From Gymnorhina tibicen (lineage: Eukaryota; Chordata; Aves; Passeriformes; Artamidae): DNA of 64,000 nucleotides. This document shows positions 43,601 to 56,300 of this stretch, piece by piece. Positions within the stretch are counted from its first letter, which is position 1. Every line of letters starts with the position of its first letter. The stretch spans positions 1-64,000 of the forward strand of contig VXAZ01006315.1 in assembly GCA_013399875.1 (NCBI GenBank), in the 5' to 3' direction. The notes below the pieces were generated by a model. It was not told the DNA's origin, did no database searches, and saw nothing but the letters and a program-made list of their open reading frames with translations. A program made the translations under genes and the position numbers.

Positions 43601-46600
43601 TACAGCAATATGAGAAGACAGAAAAAAAATTAGGAGGAGAGCAAAAAGTAACAGAAGAAAGTAGAGTGAAGAGTTGATTTGTGGCAGTTTTACACCAGCA
43701 AACAAACTTGTGGAAAAAAGAAGTATTCCTACTAAAAAAAAAAAATCAATGAACTTTTTGAACATGAGATTGGGTATAATCTGGTTCTAGTGCATGCAGG
43801 AAGAGAGAAAGGGAGCAAAGTTAGGCCCGCAGAATCCTGAAATCCAAATGAGGACCAAAACATAGAATTCACTACTTCATTTCTGACCATCACCACAGAG
43901 GAAAGTTTAGGCCAAAACACTTGGATATAATATCAGCTGAAAAAATACAAGAACTACAATAATAGATTCAGACAGATGAGACTGAAGCTTATTAACACAA
44001 AGGAAAAAAGTTGCATTTTCCTTTGCTTTCAAGCCAGGACAGGCTGCATTGATTCCTGACCTAGAGAAATACCCCTTAATATGCCCATCTTTTTGCAGTG
44101 ATACTGGTAATTCTCAGATATACTCTAAGAAGCAAAAAAACTTTTGAGACATGAGAATTTAGTAATAAATTTTCTGATGAAACTATGTCCAGCCAAGAAA
44201 TTTGATTGATCTATTTGGGTTTACTTTTTATTTAAAGAAAAAAATAAATCCTACAGATTCTGCACAGAAAGACATATTATATACAATTATATGTTGGTCA
44301 TAAAATGGGCTGAGTGTCTAACAACATTCAGAAGGAACCATTTCCTAAGGAACTCTGTGTGAAGGGAATTCTACCTGCCTGCAAAAATCACTGAGGTCAC
44401 TGGACTTCTGACAGACAGAGATGACCAGCAGGTCTTGCATAACTGGGAACACAGCAGACTTTTGAAACTGATTTGTGCAAAATACAGTTCACAGGGCTAA
44501 GAATAATAAAATGTTCAAGATACTATTGTTTTTGTTAAACATGCAAGGTTTTCTGTCTGTCAAGCTGAACTGGAGCATAAGAAATAGAGAAACACCGAGA
44601 GATAGTTCTTTTTTCCTGATATTTATGCTACCTTCAAAAATGCTATAAACTTACAGCTGTCCAAATTAAATCCAAAAGTACTTTTTTTACTCACTGTATA
44701 AGACACTAGGAAAAACACTGTAATGGTAAAGACAGACAAGCAGTAGGATTGCTTGCAGCTCTCAACGACAGCTCTTCTGTGTGTGTGCACAATGCCCTCT
44801 ATTGGCACAGAGGGACAAGCTGCACTTACAGCCTCACAAATCCCAGCATCCTATTTATCCTATAGTGTCTTGCAGCCAGCTTGAGAGGCCCATCATATTG
44901 TTATGGAAAACTATTGGCAGGCCAGGACTAGTACATCCACCAGACCATTCACACTGATATCAGGCAATATTTAAGAGATGCTTAATGAATTGCAACCTTC
45001 CCCATCCCAGTACTTTGAAACTTGGACCAAAACCACATTTGCAGACACCCCTAGAATTCAGAATACCCTTCACATGATCTTTATTTGTTAAAGTTTTTCA
45101 TATTCGTGGGGAGCGGGGGGGAGGAAGGAGGAGGGGAAGCTTGTATAGGAAAATGTGTTAGGTATGTAAATTAGACCAAGATAAATCATATGCATAAACA
45201 AATGTAAATATGAAGCTGAAACACAACATATCATGTGATATTGTTAACATCCCCTGGTAGCATAATGTAGATAACACTAGGATATTTAAAGGTGCACTTT
45301 TAAATTTTTTTTTGTAGGAGCAGTTTTAATGTTTATGAGTAAATCATCTGATTTACTCAGATCAGTTTAAATCAACCTGAATCAACAGCCTGGGATTAAG
45401 AACCTGATGGGATTTGTGGGTTCATTTCAACAGAAAGTCATCTTTTTAGATATTTTTTCTTACAAACCATTCAGACTGTTTTTTATTTATTTAAGAGAAA
45501 AGAAACCCCTAAAAACCAATGGAAGTAATTCTTCATCAGAGTTCAGTTTTCTTTACAGGAAAAATATGAAATGAACAAAAAGAGCACCTGCCTTCAGCCA
45601 CATCCCTCAATGTAAAAGGTGAAGTACACAGAAAATTAAGAATGGAAAAACTACACAGAAATGTACAAAAACACAGCCACACCTATGTTCCAGCACTGCA
45701 ACTGTAAACAATGGTCTCTAACTTGCAATATCATCACTGGATGATATTGAAAAGTCATGAAAATTATTTGTTACACATTTAAAAATGGGACATGTAAGAA
45801 ATTTGCCAAATTCAATCCATAATTATAGGCAAAATTATTTAATACTTTTAGAGAGTTTACATTTTCATAGAATAAAACAGGAATCAGAGGATCTTGTGCA
45901 TCTTGTATTTGCAGCTCTGGCTGGGTGTTCCTTTCATTTCTGCTGATGCATTTCTAACAGCTTTTCTTCCCATCGTCACTTGCTTCACTAAGTTTTTGAG
46001 AAGTGTGACAACCTCTACAATGCCATGATTCTTCTCTAAATCCCTGAGGGCATCTGCATTTTGATTCTAAAGATGAGTCATAAGGATACCTGTTTTCCTA
46101 TGTCTCTGGAGAAGAAAAACTTTCAGAAATCATGTCTCCAGGCTCTCATCTACTTCTCTTCTACAAAGGCTCTCAGAACATCAATTTATGCACAACCACT
46201 GATCTTCTCCATCTCTTAGTAGTTTTATAAATTATTTTCAAACTCCTTTTGTCAATTGCTTTTATATCTTCAAGTGTTTATTCCCCAGTGGTCCTGTTTC
46301 TATGACTTCTGTGGTCTTACTTATTTTCTTTTGGATCCCAGTCCCTAATTCATTATTCCACACCTAGGTTTCCTTAGATTTGAGTATTTTCCTCACATGA
46401 CATGAGTTTTTTATCAAATCTCTTTTCATCATCCTGTAAAAGAAGTTGTTCAGGCTCAGATTTATGCAACAGCCCACAAGAAGGAACAGTATGGACCTCC
46501 CCAGCTGACCAGTGCTGCATTTTTGCTTCTTGCTGCTCTTCTCCCCATGACAGTCAGCAGGTGTCATATGCTTCAAAATAAAAATATTCTCTTCAATTGA

Positions 46601-49519
46601 TGATCTACCTAATGGCCCAATCTTTGATGGATGCTCAGCAGGCTCAACTTACCTTTCAATCTAGCCCGTGCTCAGCAAAAGGCTGGCAGTGTGATCTTGC
46701 ATAACAAAAAAAAAAAAGAAATTTTTTTTTTCCCATACAATTTAGCCTCTGGAGAAAAAAAAAGCTGGTATATGCTGCCTCATCTGTCATGGTCTGTAGC
46801 TTCTTGGAGGCAGCAGCAAAACTGAAAGAGACTCTGATGAATTTCCCCTTCTCACTCACACAAATTCTGTGAACAGCAGATTCAAGTGCCTGTAACAGTG
46901 CAAATAACAGACTTGGTAAGTAACTAAATTTGCACGATTAAAGTTAAAAAAGTAGCCATAGCTTCTCTGCCTCTTAGGCAAGGCAGCAGGCAGGCACTGA
47001 GCAAACATAACAGCAGCAACTCAGTTCCCTGTGCTCACGGTAGGTGATCAGGGAACTAGGACATATGACAAGAAGTTAAGAGAAGTAGGGAAAGCAGAGA
47101 CTTTATTGCTGTTTTCAAATGTCTAATGGAAGCGTGCCATACTCATCTCAGAGATGCACAAGGACAGAGTGAGAGGCAATGGGAGAAAAAGGCATTAGAA
47201 AAAAAGAAAAAAAAACCAGAAATCCCAATTAGTTTCCTTTTTTGTTGGTTTGGTTTTGTTGTTGCTGCTGCTGCTGCTGGGTTTCTGCAGGGGTTTTTTT
47301 TCCATTTATTTTTCTTTTAACAGTGATGGAAATCAAATGCTGCAGAGAGAGGCTGCAGGTTTTCCACCCTTGCTCCCTCCCTCCCTAAACGATGCTGGAA
47401 GGTTTCGATTTGTAACGGGAAAGGCTCCTCCATTAGAGGTCACTATTGTGCCAGCACCCGGGAAAGCCACCACGTTAAAAATAGGCAGGAGATACTGGTA
47501 CAGAGAAAGCACTGCCTGAAAGGGTTCCCTTCTGTGCATGGCTGAAAGGTGGGACCCATCTGACCGCAGGGCAGGTGTATGATGGAAGAGGGGACACACA
47601 GTTCACTCATCTCTCATTTCCCAGGTAGCACATTCCAAATACTGGATAAAAAGGGGAAAAGTGAGGTTAGCAGAAGAGACAGGAGAGTAGGATGGGAAGG
47701 AAGAAATGTTATTTTGGAAAGAAACTCTTAATATACCAGCAAGGCTTCAGAATATGGGATTTGTGTACACACGCTGTCTAAGCTGACTTCATCAAAAGGA
47801 CTCTCAGCAGATGGAAAACTGATACTGGTTTTCTGCTGTGATTGCCAGAGGCACAGATGAATGCATTCTCACTTAAACTAAATTCTCCTTTCTTTTGTTT
47901 ACAGATTCATATCACAGGCTAACCAGTCACTTTAAAGCTAGAAGGTTTTGTGACCAACCTGGCACTACCTACTAAAGGTCAGGAATCAGGGACAGTCAAA
48001 GTCTTTTAAAAGTCTAAAGGACAGGGACATAAAAAAGATGTCAGGTATTAAGCAAATACTAGGCAGAAGGACATAAGAAATTTTTTCTGAATCATTCTCC
48101 TTAAAGATGTTTGGATTAAACTGCACTTTCATTTTTAAACTTTATTACCTTTGATTAAAACTGTTTCTGAAGTTACTTTGTGTTTTGAAACATTTATGAT
48201 GTGGGAGCATTCTCTTTGTTGTTGTTATTTAGGCCACATCATTGTCTTCTTTTTTTTAAGTTTTCCCTTTCCGCCTTCGTGTTTTAGAATATAAAAATAA
48301 TTGAAGTATAGCATACATGGTAACTAAAAAATTATACTTTCAGACAACAAGAAAAGACTCTACAAGTATTAGATGTAGTTCTAATAAACAATAATAATTA
48401 TCACAGAAGAACTGGGAAAGCATACAGAAGCATAGTGATTCCTGCAACTGAGAATGTAACTTGAGCCTTAACTTTCTGGTTCAGATGTATTCAAATTTAG
48501 CCTCACTTGTGACAGTGAGCAAATAATTTCTTGAGAGCACATAAAGTCCAGAAAGGTGTGAATTTTCATTCATTAAAACTCTTTTTTTTCTAAACTTCAC
48601 CAGGGATTTTTTGACTAATTGAGATTGACCATGAAAATATAGGAGATTTTGTTTGTTTGGGGTTTTTAAAGCAAACATCTCTTAAAAGCAAAAGCAGCCT
48701 GATCCCTGTAATATGAATTAGGGAATAGCTAACAAATGTAGGTCTGATCTGCCACTTTTTAAAATTAAAACACTGAAGAGCTGTTGTTAAGAAATCATGT
48801 AACATTAATAGAGAGTAAATTGCTCTCATCTGAAACCTTTTACTTAGAGGTTTAAGGAGGATACATTGAAGGGTAAAGGCCCCTTACTACGCACTTCCCA
48901 GAGAAAGCCTAAGACACCTGAGCTAGATGATACCTGAAGAGGCACTGATGTCAGCTGCAAGTCCTCTTTGCCCCATTAAGGCAGTGCAGAAGGGCAAACA
49001 GCTCAGAACAGGACCTTGACTGCAGCTTGGATGCTTTTTAGGAAATATGAGTTTCTGTTCTGCTTCTGTGCACTAAAAACAGGTAAGACTTGAAGAGCTG
49101 ATGGGTGTTTAATATACGAGAGGGCAGGAAAGGAGGTTGTTAAATTTATGTATGAAAGTGTGGGGGGTCCAGAGAGATCCCTTCTCTCCCTCCCACAGGG
49201 TTCACACAGCTCCTGGTGAGGTATTTGCATGGTTTTTTGCACACCTTCTTGCCTCCCAGGCGGAGGTAGGGAAGGACATGTTGAAGAGAAAGGGAAGTCA
49301 GGAGCGTTTTGCTAAAGCTGTCTGTTCCTCTTGCTTTCCCACTTCCTCCTGGTAGCAGGGGGCGGGGGATGCTGAAGGGGAAGCCAAACCAGCTGATAAT
49401 CGCTTGCCTAGCCATTCACATGGGGGTATACAGGGTGGAAACTGAAGCAATTTCTTCCTTGAGAAAGTTTTCCTTCCTCTCTGACGTCCCAATGTCTCCT
49501 TCTCGCAGCTGAGGCTCCC
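40691..49519. other. C9-FYB1 interval, gene-poor
   Basis: Contains a G-rich purine run at 45,107-45,137, a CTG-type triplet run (47,259-47,280) and A/T-rich low-complexity patches. Small splice-like signals at 41,881-41,910 are described under findings. No supported gene. Confidence 0.4.
47253..47282. repeat. Short (TTG/CTG) triplet run
   Basis: GTTGTTGCTGCTGCTGCTGC, about nine to ten triplets. A similar short run lies at about 53,647-53,670. Confidence 0.8.
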
Positions 49520-49680
49520 TCCCTTCTCCTCTCCCCGACGCAGCTGCTGCGACCGCCGCCTCCGCGCTCTCAGGCCTGCACGGGCCAGCCTGAGCCCCGG
49601 CAGGGAGGCGCAGAGTCGGGCCCGGTGAGCGGACGGTGACGGCAGGCCGGGCACAGGCACAGCCATTCCTGAGGGGCACG
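49520..49680 (+). promoter_or_regulatory. CpG-rich block, candidate promoter and noncoding first exon of FYB1
   Basis: I count about seventeen CpG dinucleotides in roughly 160 bp (for example CCCCGACGCAGCTGCTGCGA and CCGCCGCCTCCGCGC). This is in strong contrast to the A/T-rich, CpG-poor surroundings. A donor-like GGGCCCG|GTGAGCGG at 49,627-49,632 is on the plus strand, the orientation of FYB1, whose first coding exon is 11.5 kb downstream with an upstream acceptor. No TATA box is evident. It could equally be the start of an unannotated transcript or an unmethylated regulatory element. Confidence 0.4.
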
Positions 49681-52600
49681 GAGGAGGGGGCTGAGGGAGC
49701 ACAACGCCACCTTGGAAGACACTCCCCCGCTGCCAGAGGTCCTCTCCTCTCACAAACTGCTTGTGCTCAGCTCCCAGTAGCCCTGCCCTGCTCCTCTAGC
49801 CTCCCTTTCAAGTCTCTCCTGATTTCCTCTCACACACAGCTTCTGGCAACTTCCCAGCTAGCGAGTCTGCTTGCCTGCCAGTCTCCCGAGTGGCTGGCTT
49901 GCCTTACTGCGATGGCCACCAGGTCCTCTCCACATCCCCCTTGCCTCAGAGTAGGAGTTCGTTGTTGCGAACTCAGCCATCACAGCTACACTCACATCAC
50001 CTGCAATTTAGCTCATTAAGCCGTCTAACTAAGCTATCCCTGGTGACCAGTGGCGGCCCTCAGTGAGGCAGAGCTGTGGGGTGTGAGCGGCAATGGTGCT
50101 GTGGCACACTCTGTGAACCCCGTCAGCCCGTTTCATGGGGCTCTACCTGCATTCATCAGCGCTCTTTACATCGTAGTGAACTCTGTGCCTCCCAGAGGGT
50201 TTCCCTGTGGAGCGTTTAGCAAAAGCCTTGTGTTCCCATTTGGTCTGTCTGGACTGTTTTCTGCTGCGGCACTGCTTTCAATTCCCCCTGAGCTCCTGGT
50301 GCTGAACCCAGGCAGACAGAACACAGGAGTGCTGACACGAGCAGAACCCACACAGCTTGCAGGCCGAAAAGCCACTTAATCTGAGCCCCGCCGTGTGGGT
50401 GAGCTCGGCAGCAAAAGGGTCAGGGAATAGCCTGTGACATGGCAGTGGGCACCGGGGGTCAGTGCAGGGGCAGGCATGGAAGGGGGAGCAGGACAGTGCG
50501 GGTGAATTCCTTGGTAGAACAAGACAGCTAATGCCTGAATACGAGCTTTGTATGGAAATAAAAATTGCTTGAGATTTGAGCACTCCTCAAGTCACAAAAA
50601 GGAAAGACTTTTGGCTTTTAGCATGAAGGATTTTTTTGTACAGCAGGTGCTTTGCATCAGCTTCAGCTGTCCCCAGGAAGGACATATTTATGTGATTTAT
50701 TACAGTACATACAACCCAGCAGAAAACCAGGATCTTAACGCATATGTGATTGTGATGCTCTGGAGTGTGCTGGGTTTCCTTTGTGACAGGAGCATGTCCC
50801 TCACAAGGTATAGTCAGGGTAAGGACTTTGACTTCTTTCTTGAATTTTTCAATCCTACATTTCTCTAGCATAGAAAAATAAAGATAGTGGAAACAGATTT
50901 TTGCACCCCTTGTTCAGGCAAGTATAAATATATTAATAATAGGCAATGGTTATAAGAGTATAGGCATTGAATAACAACAATTTAAAAGAGCCACAGCACT
51001 GACTTGAGGACCTTCCAGGGAGTTGTGCATGTCAGTTGTCCCCAAACAGCATCTGAAAAGCCAGATTGTTCCCATAAGCATGACAGTGCATGTAGACACA
51101 AGGAAATGCTGTTAATTTGCTCATGACCAAACTTCTGTCAGAAATACTAAAACCACCTTCAAATGAGAACGCGGTGGAAATGCAGCAGCACATTTTTGAG
51201 GAAGTCTAGCCCTGTCTGCAGACACAGAGATAACGCAGACTGACCCTACCAAAAATGTTGGTTCTCATGGTGCAATGTAGCAATTGCAGACTGAAGCTCC
51301 TGCCAGTGTTCAGGAATATCAAGTTTATTCTGAAAATCCAGTACTTTCCAAAGTGGTGCTGTAACAGCATCACTGCCGTGGTAAGATGGCACTTCTCCCG
51401 GAACTCTGACTCTGGGGAGTGGCACAGCACTGTGAAGCAGGACTGCTGAGTCTTTGCCTTGCCCTCTGATGAGGTTCATGTACTCAAAATGTTACCCCAG
51501 AAGCTGCAAGAAACTAAGTAGTCTGAAAGTCTTTCAGTACAAATATGTACAGAGATTATTGATAGAGAAATATGCTATTTCTGTTCCTGTGCCAAGTCTA
51601 CCCCCATGTCACCAAAAACTGGGAAATAAACTCTCCAACCAATTTGTTAGTTAGGAAAAACAACATTACTTTATTAGCAACACTGGGTTTGTGGGGAATT
51701 CTCCTTAAAACATACATGTTTGGTAACCTAACAGAGCAGATTATATTCCTGAAACTAATACAAATTCATCACATTTCCTGAATACATGTATATATACTAA
51801 TTGTTTCAATTTACGTGTTTGAATATGGTTCCAGATCTTCTGATGAATCTTTTCTCCTTGAGAGTGTCAGGTCATAGTGTACTTCTCTTATCATTCTTTG
51901 CTTTTGCATACAATCCTTGTTCTCAAAACTAAGATATCAGCTAGTACATATCAATCACTGATAGAAGTAAACAAGGAAGCATTAGCTGGCACAACACTTA
52001 CTAGTCACAGATGCAGGGAGTTAACACAAGGCCACATTAATCTCTGGTATTTGTACTAAGCACTGTGTGGTACAAAACTAAGCATTAACCGTAAATACAG
52101 GGATCATAGACTAATGTGCTAAAGTTAAAAGAGTTTTCCAACATCTTCCCTCACTGCTGCCTAGACTACTTCTTACAGAAATATAACCTGTTGAATAACA
52201 ACTGGGAGGCAAAAGCCCTGTTAGAGAGAGGAGGAGAAGGCAGGAAGTAAAGTTTCAGTGAAAAACACGGCTAACGTTGACTTTCTCTTGCTCAGTGCTC
52301 CACATATTTGCATGTGTTGTATATTACAGAGCAACACTCTTCTGGCTTAGGAAGGAGATTTTCAAACTGCTTTAATGATATTAATGCACCTGTCCGAAGG
52401 TGTCCAACATACTATCCCCCAGCCCCATCTCCCCTATATACACATGGTTTAAAGATTACCTGCCCCAGCCAGTCATCTCTGCCTTTTTCTTTTCCCACCC
52501 TCCCTCACCACTTAACTCTTTTATGCTGTCTCACCTAATTTGGGATCATGTAATACACTTAAAGTTTGTGAAATTAAGCAGGTTAAAAACAACGTCAAAG

Positions 52601-52839
52601 ACGAAAGGTTTTTTTTATCATGTCATTTCTGTTTACAGGAACTCAAACAATAGTATTGACACAGCTGTGGAGGTAACAGGATCCTAACTATGATATTCTT
52701 TGTGACCATTGAATTGGAAAGTAAGAGGTGTTTAGATGGAAGGGCCTGACTTTTCAAAACATTTTGGAGTAAAGGGCAACATCAGTAGATGAAAGAAAAA
52801 TACCTTAAAGAGGTGGACTAGCATTTACAGCAGAGACTC
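49681..52839. other. Interval downstream of the CpG block, no gene seen
   Basis: Moderately GC-rich up to about 50,450, then A/T-rich. The open frames here (for example 49,636-50,019 plus) look like by-products of base composition. Confidence 0.4.
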
Positions 52840-53340
52840 ACACAACCATGGAATCATTAGGACAGGAAGGGAACTCTGCAGATTCCAGTCCAGCCCTCCT
52901 GGTGAGGTTACACAGGAATATGTCCAGGTGGGTTTTGAATGTCTCCAGAGAGGGAGAATCCATGACCGCCCTGGGCAGGTGTTCCAGTGCTCTGCCACCC
53001 TCAACTGAAAGAAGTTCCTCCTCATCTTGAGCTGGAACTTCTTGCGTTACAGTTTATGGACATTGCTCCTTGTCCTGTCTCTGGGTACCACTGAAAAGGG
53101 CCTGGCACCATCCTCTGGGCACCTGCCTCTGAGATATTTTTATGCATTGATAAGATCCTCTCTCAGTTTTCTCTTCTCCAGACTGAACCCACCCAGCTCC
53201 CACAGTCTCTCCTCGTAAGAGCAATATGATCTTTGCTGAACCCTCTCCAGTACTTTCTTTTCTTTCTTGTGCTGAGTAACCCAGAACTGGACACAGCACT
53301 CCAGATGTGGCCTCACCGGGGCCACATAGAGGGGGAGGAT
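52840..53340 (-). mobile_element. CR1 fragment
   Basis: CCATGGAATCATTAGGACAG with GTCCAGGTGGGTTTTGAATG, CCAGTGCTCTGCCACCCTCA and CTGGACACAGCACTCCAGAT are the reverse complement of CR1 3' sequence. About 500 bp, 5'-truncated, with frames broken. Confidence 0.88.
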
Positions 53341-56300
53341 CTTCCTGAGTGGCCAGGGTTCTGATTCTTCCCTTTCTTCTTTCCTTGATTTTTGACAAAT
53401 TTAATTCATAAGCAGCCACTTTTCCCAGAGTTACATGGAAACAGCTGAATAAATGCTCTGATAAAAAATATATATACTTAAGGTTGCAGTCATAACATTT
53501 CCACATAGGAGCAGTAAGACACCACTGGTGTGCTGGGATTTAAATGCTGGGTTTGGTCTACACAGAGAGTGTAATGGCATGAGTATATATAAGAAAGCAT
53601 TATCATTATTAGCATCCTTGTCTTGCTTGAATATGAAACTTGTGATTTTGTTGCTGCTGCTGCTGCTGTTGTTTTTCTGAAAAGTAAAAAAGGGAAAATA
53701 ACTTTACATTGCATTCAGGCTTGTGGGTATTGTTCCTTAAAGTATTAATTTATTCAGATTCTTTCTTCACCTAAAAATAGCTAATTTCCCTATATCACTC
53801 ACAAACAGCCTTCACAGAAATAAGTGGAAAAAAACCAGAGAGATTTCAGGAAGCTATGCACCTGCAAGTGTAAAATGAGACACATGCTGGATATTGCAGA
53901 TGGGCAACTTTCATAGCAATTTCACAGCATAAACTGTTCTTTTCGTTGTGTTTGTTGCAATTTATATTCTCATCAGCATTCTGTCAGTTAGGGATGTACT
54001 TATTTATGTGTATTGGATGAAAAAGAAGACAACAGGAACTGTCTAGAATTCAGAGCTGCAAAGATAAGCTAGTTCTTTGATCATTGCATGATTTGTCTAG
54101 AGCTGATACTGTGAGCAAACCTTTGCAGTGGTGTTTACCCACACAAAATGACTGTATTGCTACAGTTAGCATCTTAAAACAGTCTTGAAGGCTGCCACAT
54201 ACAACAGCAAGTCACAAATTCTAATCTTCCTTAGTATTAATAATCACTGCATTATCATCTGTGATGATTGTTTATTTTCACAAATAAATACTATTTTATA
54301 AATAAATTGCAGTGTTTAGCTGAATGAATAGCATAAAGAACTGCATTTCTCCTGCTACAAAAAATCATTGTGTTATATTACAAAAAAACCAGTTATCATT
54401 GTCAATGTTTCTAACTCAAATAAGCTCCATCCAGCACCCTTATAAACTTCTGAAGTAGCTAAGCTAGAAGTTTTTGTAAAATCAAGCTGGAAATATCAAG
54501 TACTTTCAATGCTTTACTTTAACACCCTAAAATGTGTCAAAAAATACTAAAAAGTTTGTGCAGAAGGGGAGTAGTAGTAGTAGACCATGATGAAGATTCA
54601 AATAACTTTTGATTAAGCTCAAAGATGCACAGCTTTTCTTCTGCAATCTCCTTCCCATGCACAGCTCCAGCAAATTTACTGAGCTGTATTTTGTAGAGTT
54701 CTGCCTTTGTGGTTTTGATTTACCTTCAGCACAAACAGCAGTCTACAATTTCTTGTGACGCTTATTTAGTCAGTATCTGCTTTTCTATTCTATATCATCC
54801 TTCTAACTCTTTGACTTTTGTAATGAGCACGTAGGAGGAAGGACAGAAGAAATGTATGATCATAGTTTTTTTTTTAAAAATATCTCCACATTGTAAAAGT
54901 TTTTAAAAACTGACCAGCAGAATCTCAAGATCCCACTGGCAAATGTGGGGGAGCAAATGAATGCGTTAGCTGACACCTGGTGAGTGGGAATGTATGCAGG
55001 ATTCTCAGTGGTAGCAGGGTGCTGGACGTGTGGCCAGTCCACCCTTTATGCCTCTAATTGCCACACACATTTCATTAGCACCTATTCTGTAAAGGCCCAA
55101 GCTTGTATGCACTGAAACAGCCTCACAGGACTATGCAATATGGGGTAAATGCAATACATTTGGATATCACGTGGTGCTTACTGCTGATGGCAGCAGCCAA
55201 CCAGTCTGAACACATTTTAGTTCCCTTTTCCTGCAGCACTTCTTGCCTAATATCCTGGGGAGAGCAGTTACTGTTCATGGTAATGAAACCCACAAGTGTA
55301 TCTTGTGAGAAGCAAGAACTCCTCTGTGAGAAGCAGAACTCATCGTCAGCAAATAGACCAGGCCGTTAAGTTGATACACCCGTGGATTTTTGCATTGAGG
55401 GAGCCAGTTTTTCTGCTTGTATCAAAATACTGGAGAGCTTTGGGATATCCAGGTAAACTGTTGTACATGTTTGTCTTAAAAATAAGCGTGTAAAGCTCCA
55501 GAAGAAATAGAATTAATACAAGGTATTGAATATAACTTAATTAACTGGGAATCTAGTTGTAGATTTTACTTAGTTTAGAACCTGAGCAGATGCTAAGCTG
55601 GCAAAATGGACTTTTCTCTCTCAAAGTTTTGTGTTTAGTTCTCTGAAGTTTTACTAAAAGTGTTCCTAATTTAGGTGGCCATTGCATTTTGAATGATAGC
55701 AGAAATGGTATCACTAAAAGGCAATTATTTTTTAGTAATCCCCTTTGCATTGTTTTTCATTTGTTAAATTATGGGTAGGGTATTTTTTAATATACCATGC
55801 TCCGGACTGAGGTATCTGTGTAGGTATTTGGTATGGGAAAATATTTTCCTTTCCAGGTATGAGTCAAAATAGTACTCAATGTCTTAAAATTGCACAAAAT
55901 TTCTTTTAAAATCATATGGGATCCTGAAATTCTCAAAATAAGGGTAGGAACTTTGCAGTGACAGAATTAGAATTTTTCTTCCTTGAGACTTGGAGCATTC
56001 ACTTTAGTGGGATAACCAGACAAATAAGACTTTCATAAGACAGTGACTGTATACACTATATGTAAATAGGGTTCCAAGCGAAGAGAACTCTGTTTCATTT
56101 CTGGGCAGATCTTGAGAAAGTTTACATTAATCTGAAAGAAATAATTCGTAAAGGGTATGAGAAAGCATATGAGAAAAATAATTCTAAAAAGAAAATTATG
56201 AAATATCCTGAAATTTTTTGTTTATATAAAACTATGTGGCAAAAATGCAATCCTTTCTCAGAAATGGAAATTAACTAGCCTGTTTATATCAGATACAAAT

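Noticed and set aside
47090..47185. Possible plus-strand CR1 piece around the GCAGAGACTTTATTGCTG segment
   Set aside because: The resemblance to the CR1 GACCTCATTGCTCTCTAC region is too short and broken to support a call.
49298..49753. 151-codon minus-strand reading frame over the CpG-rich block
   Set aside because: Composition-driven frame (Arg/Pro/Ser-rich) with no family resemblance. GC-rich sequence has few stops by chance.
49636..50019. 127-codon plus-strand reading frame next to the CpG block
   Set aside because: No domain or motif and no splice context tying it to a gene; it overlaps the likely noncoding promoter region.
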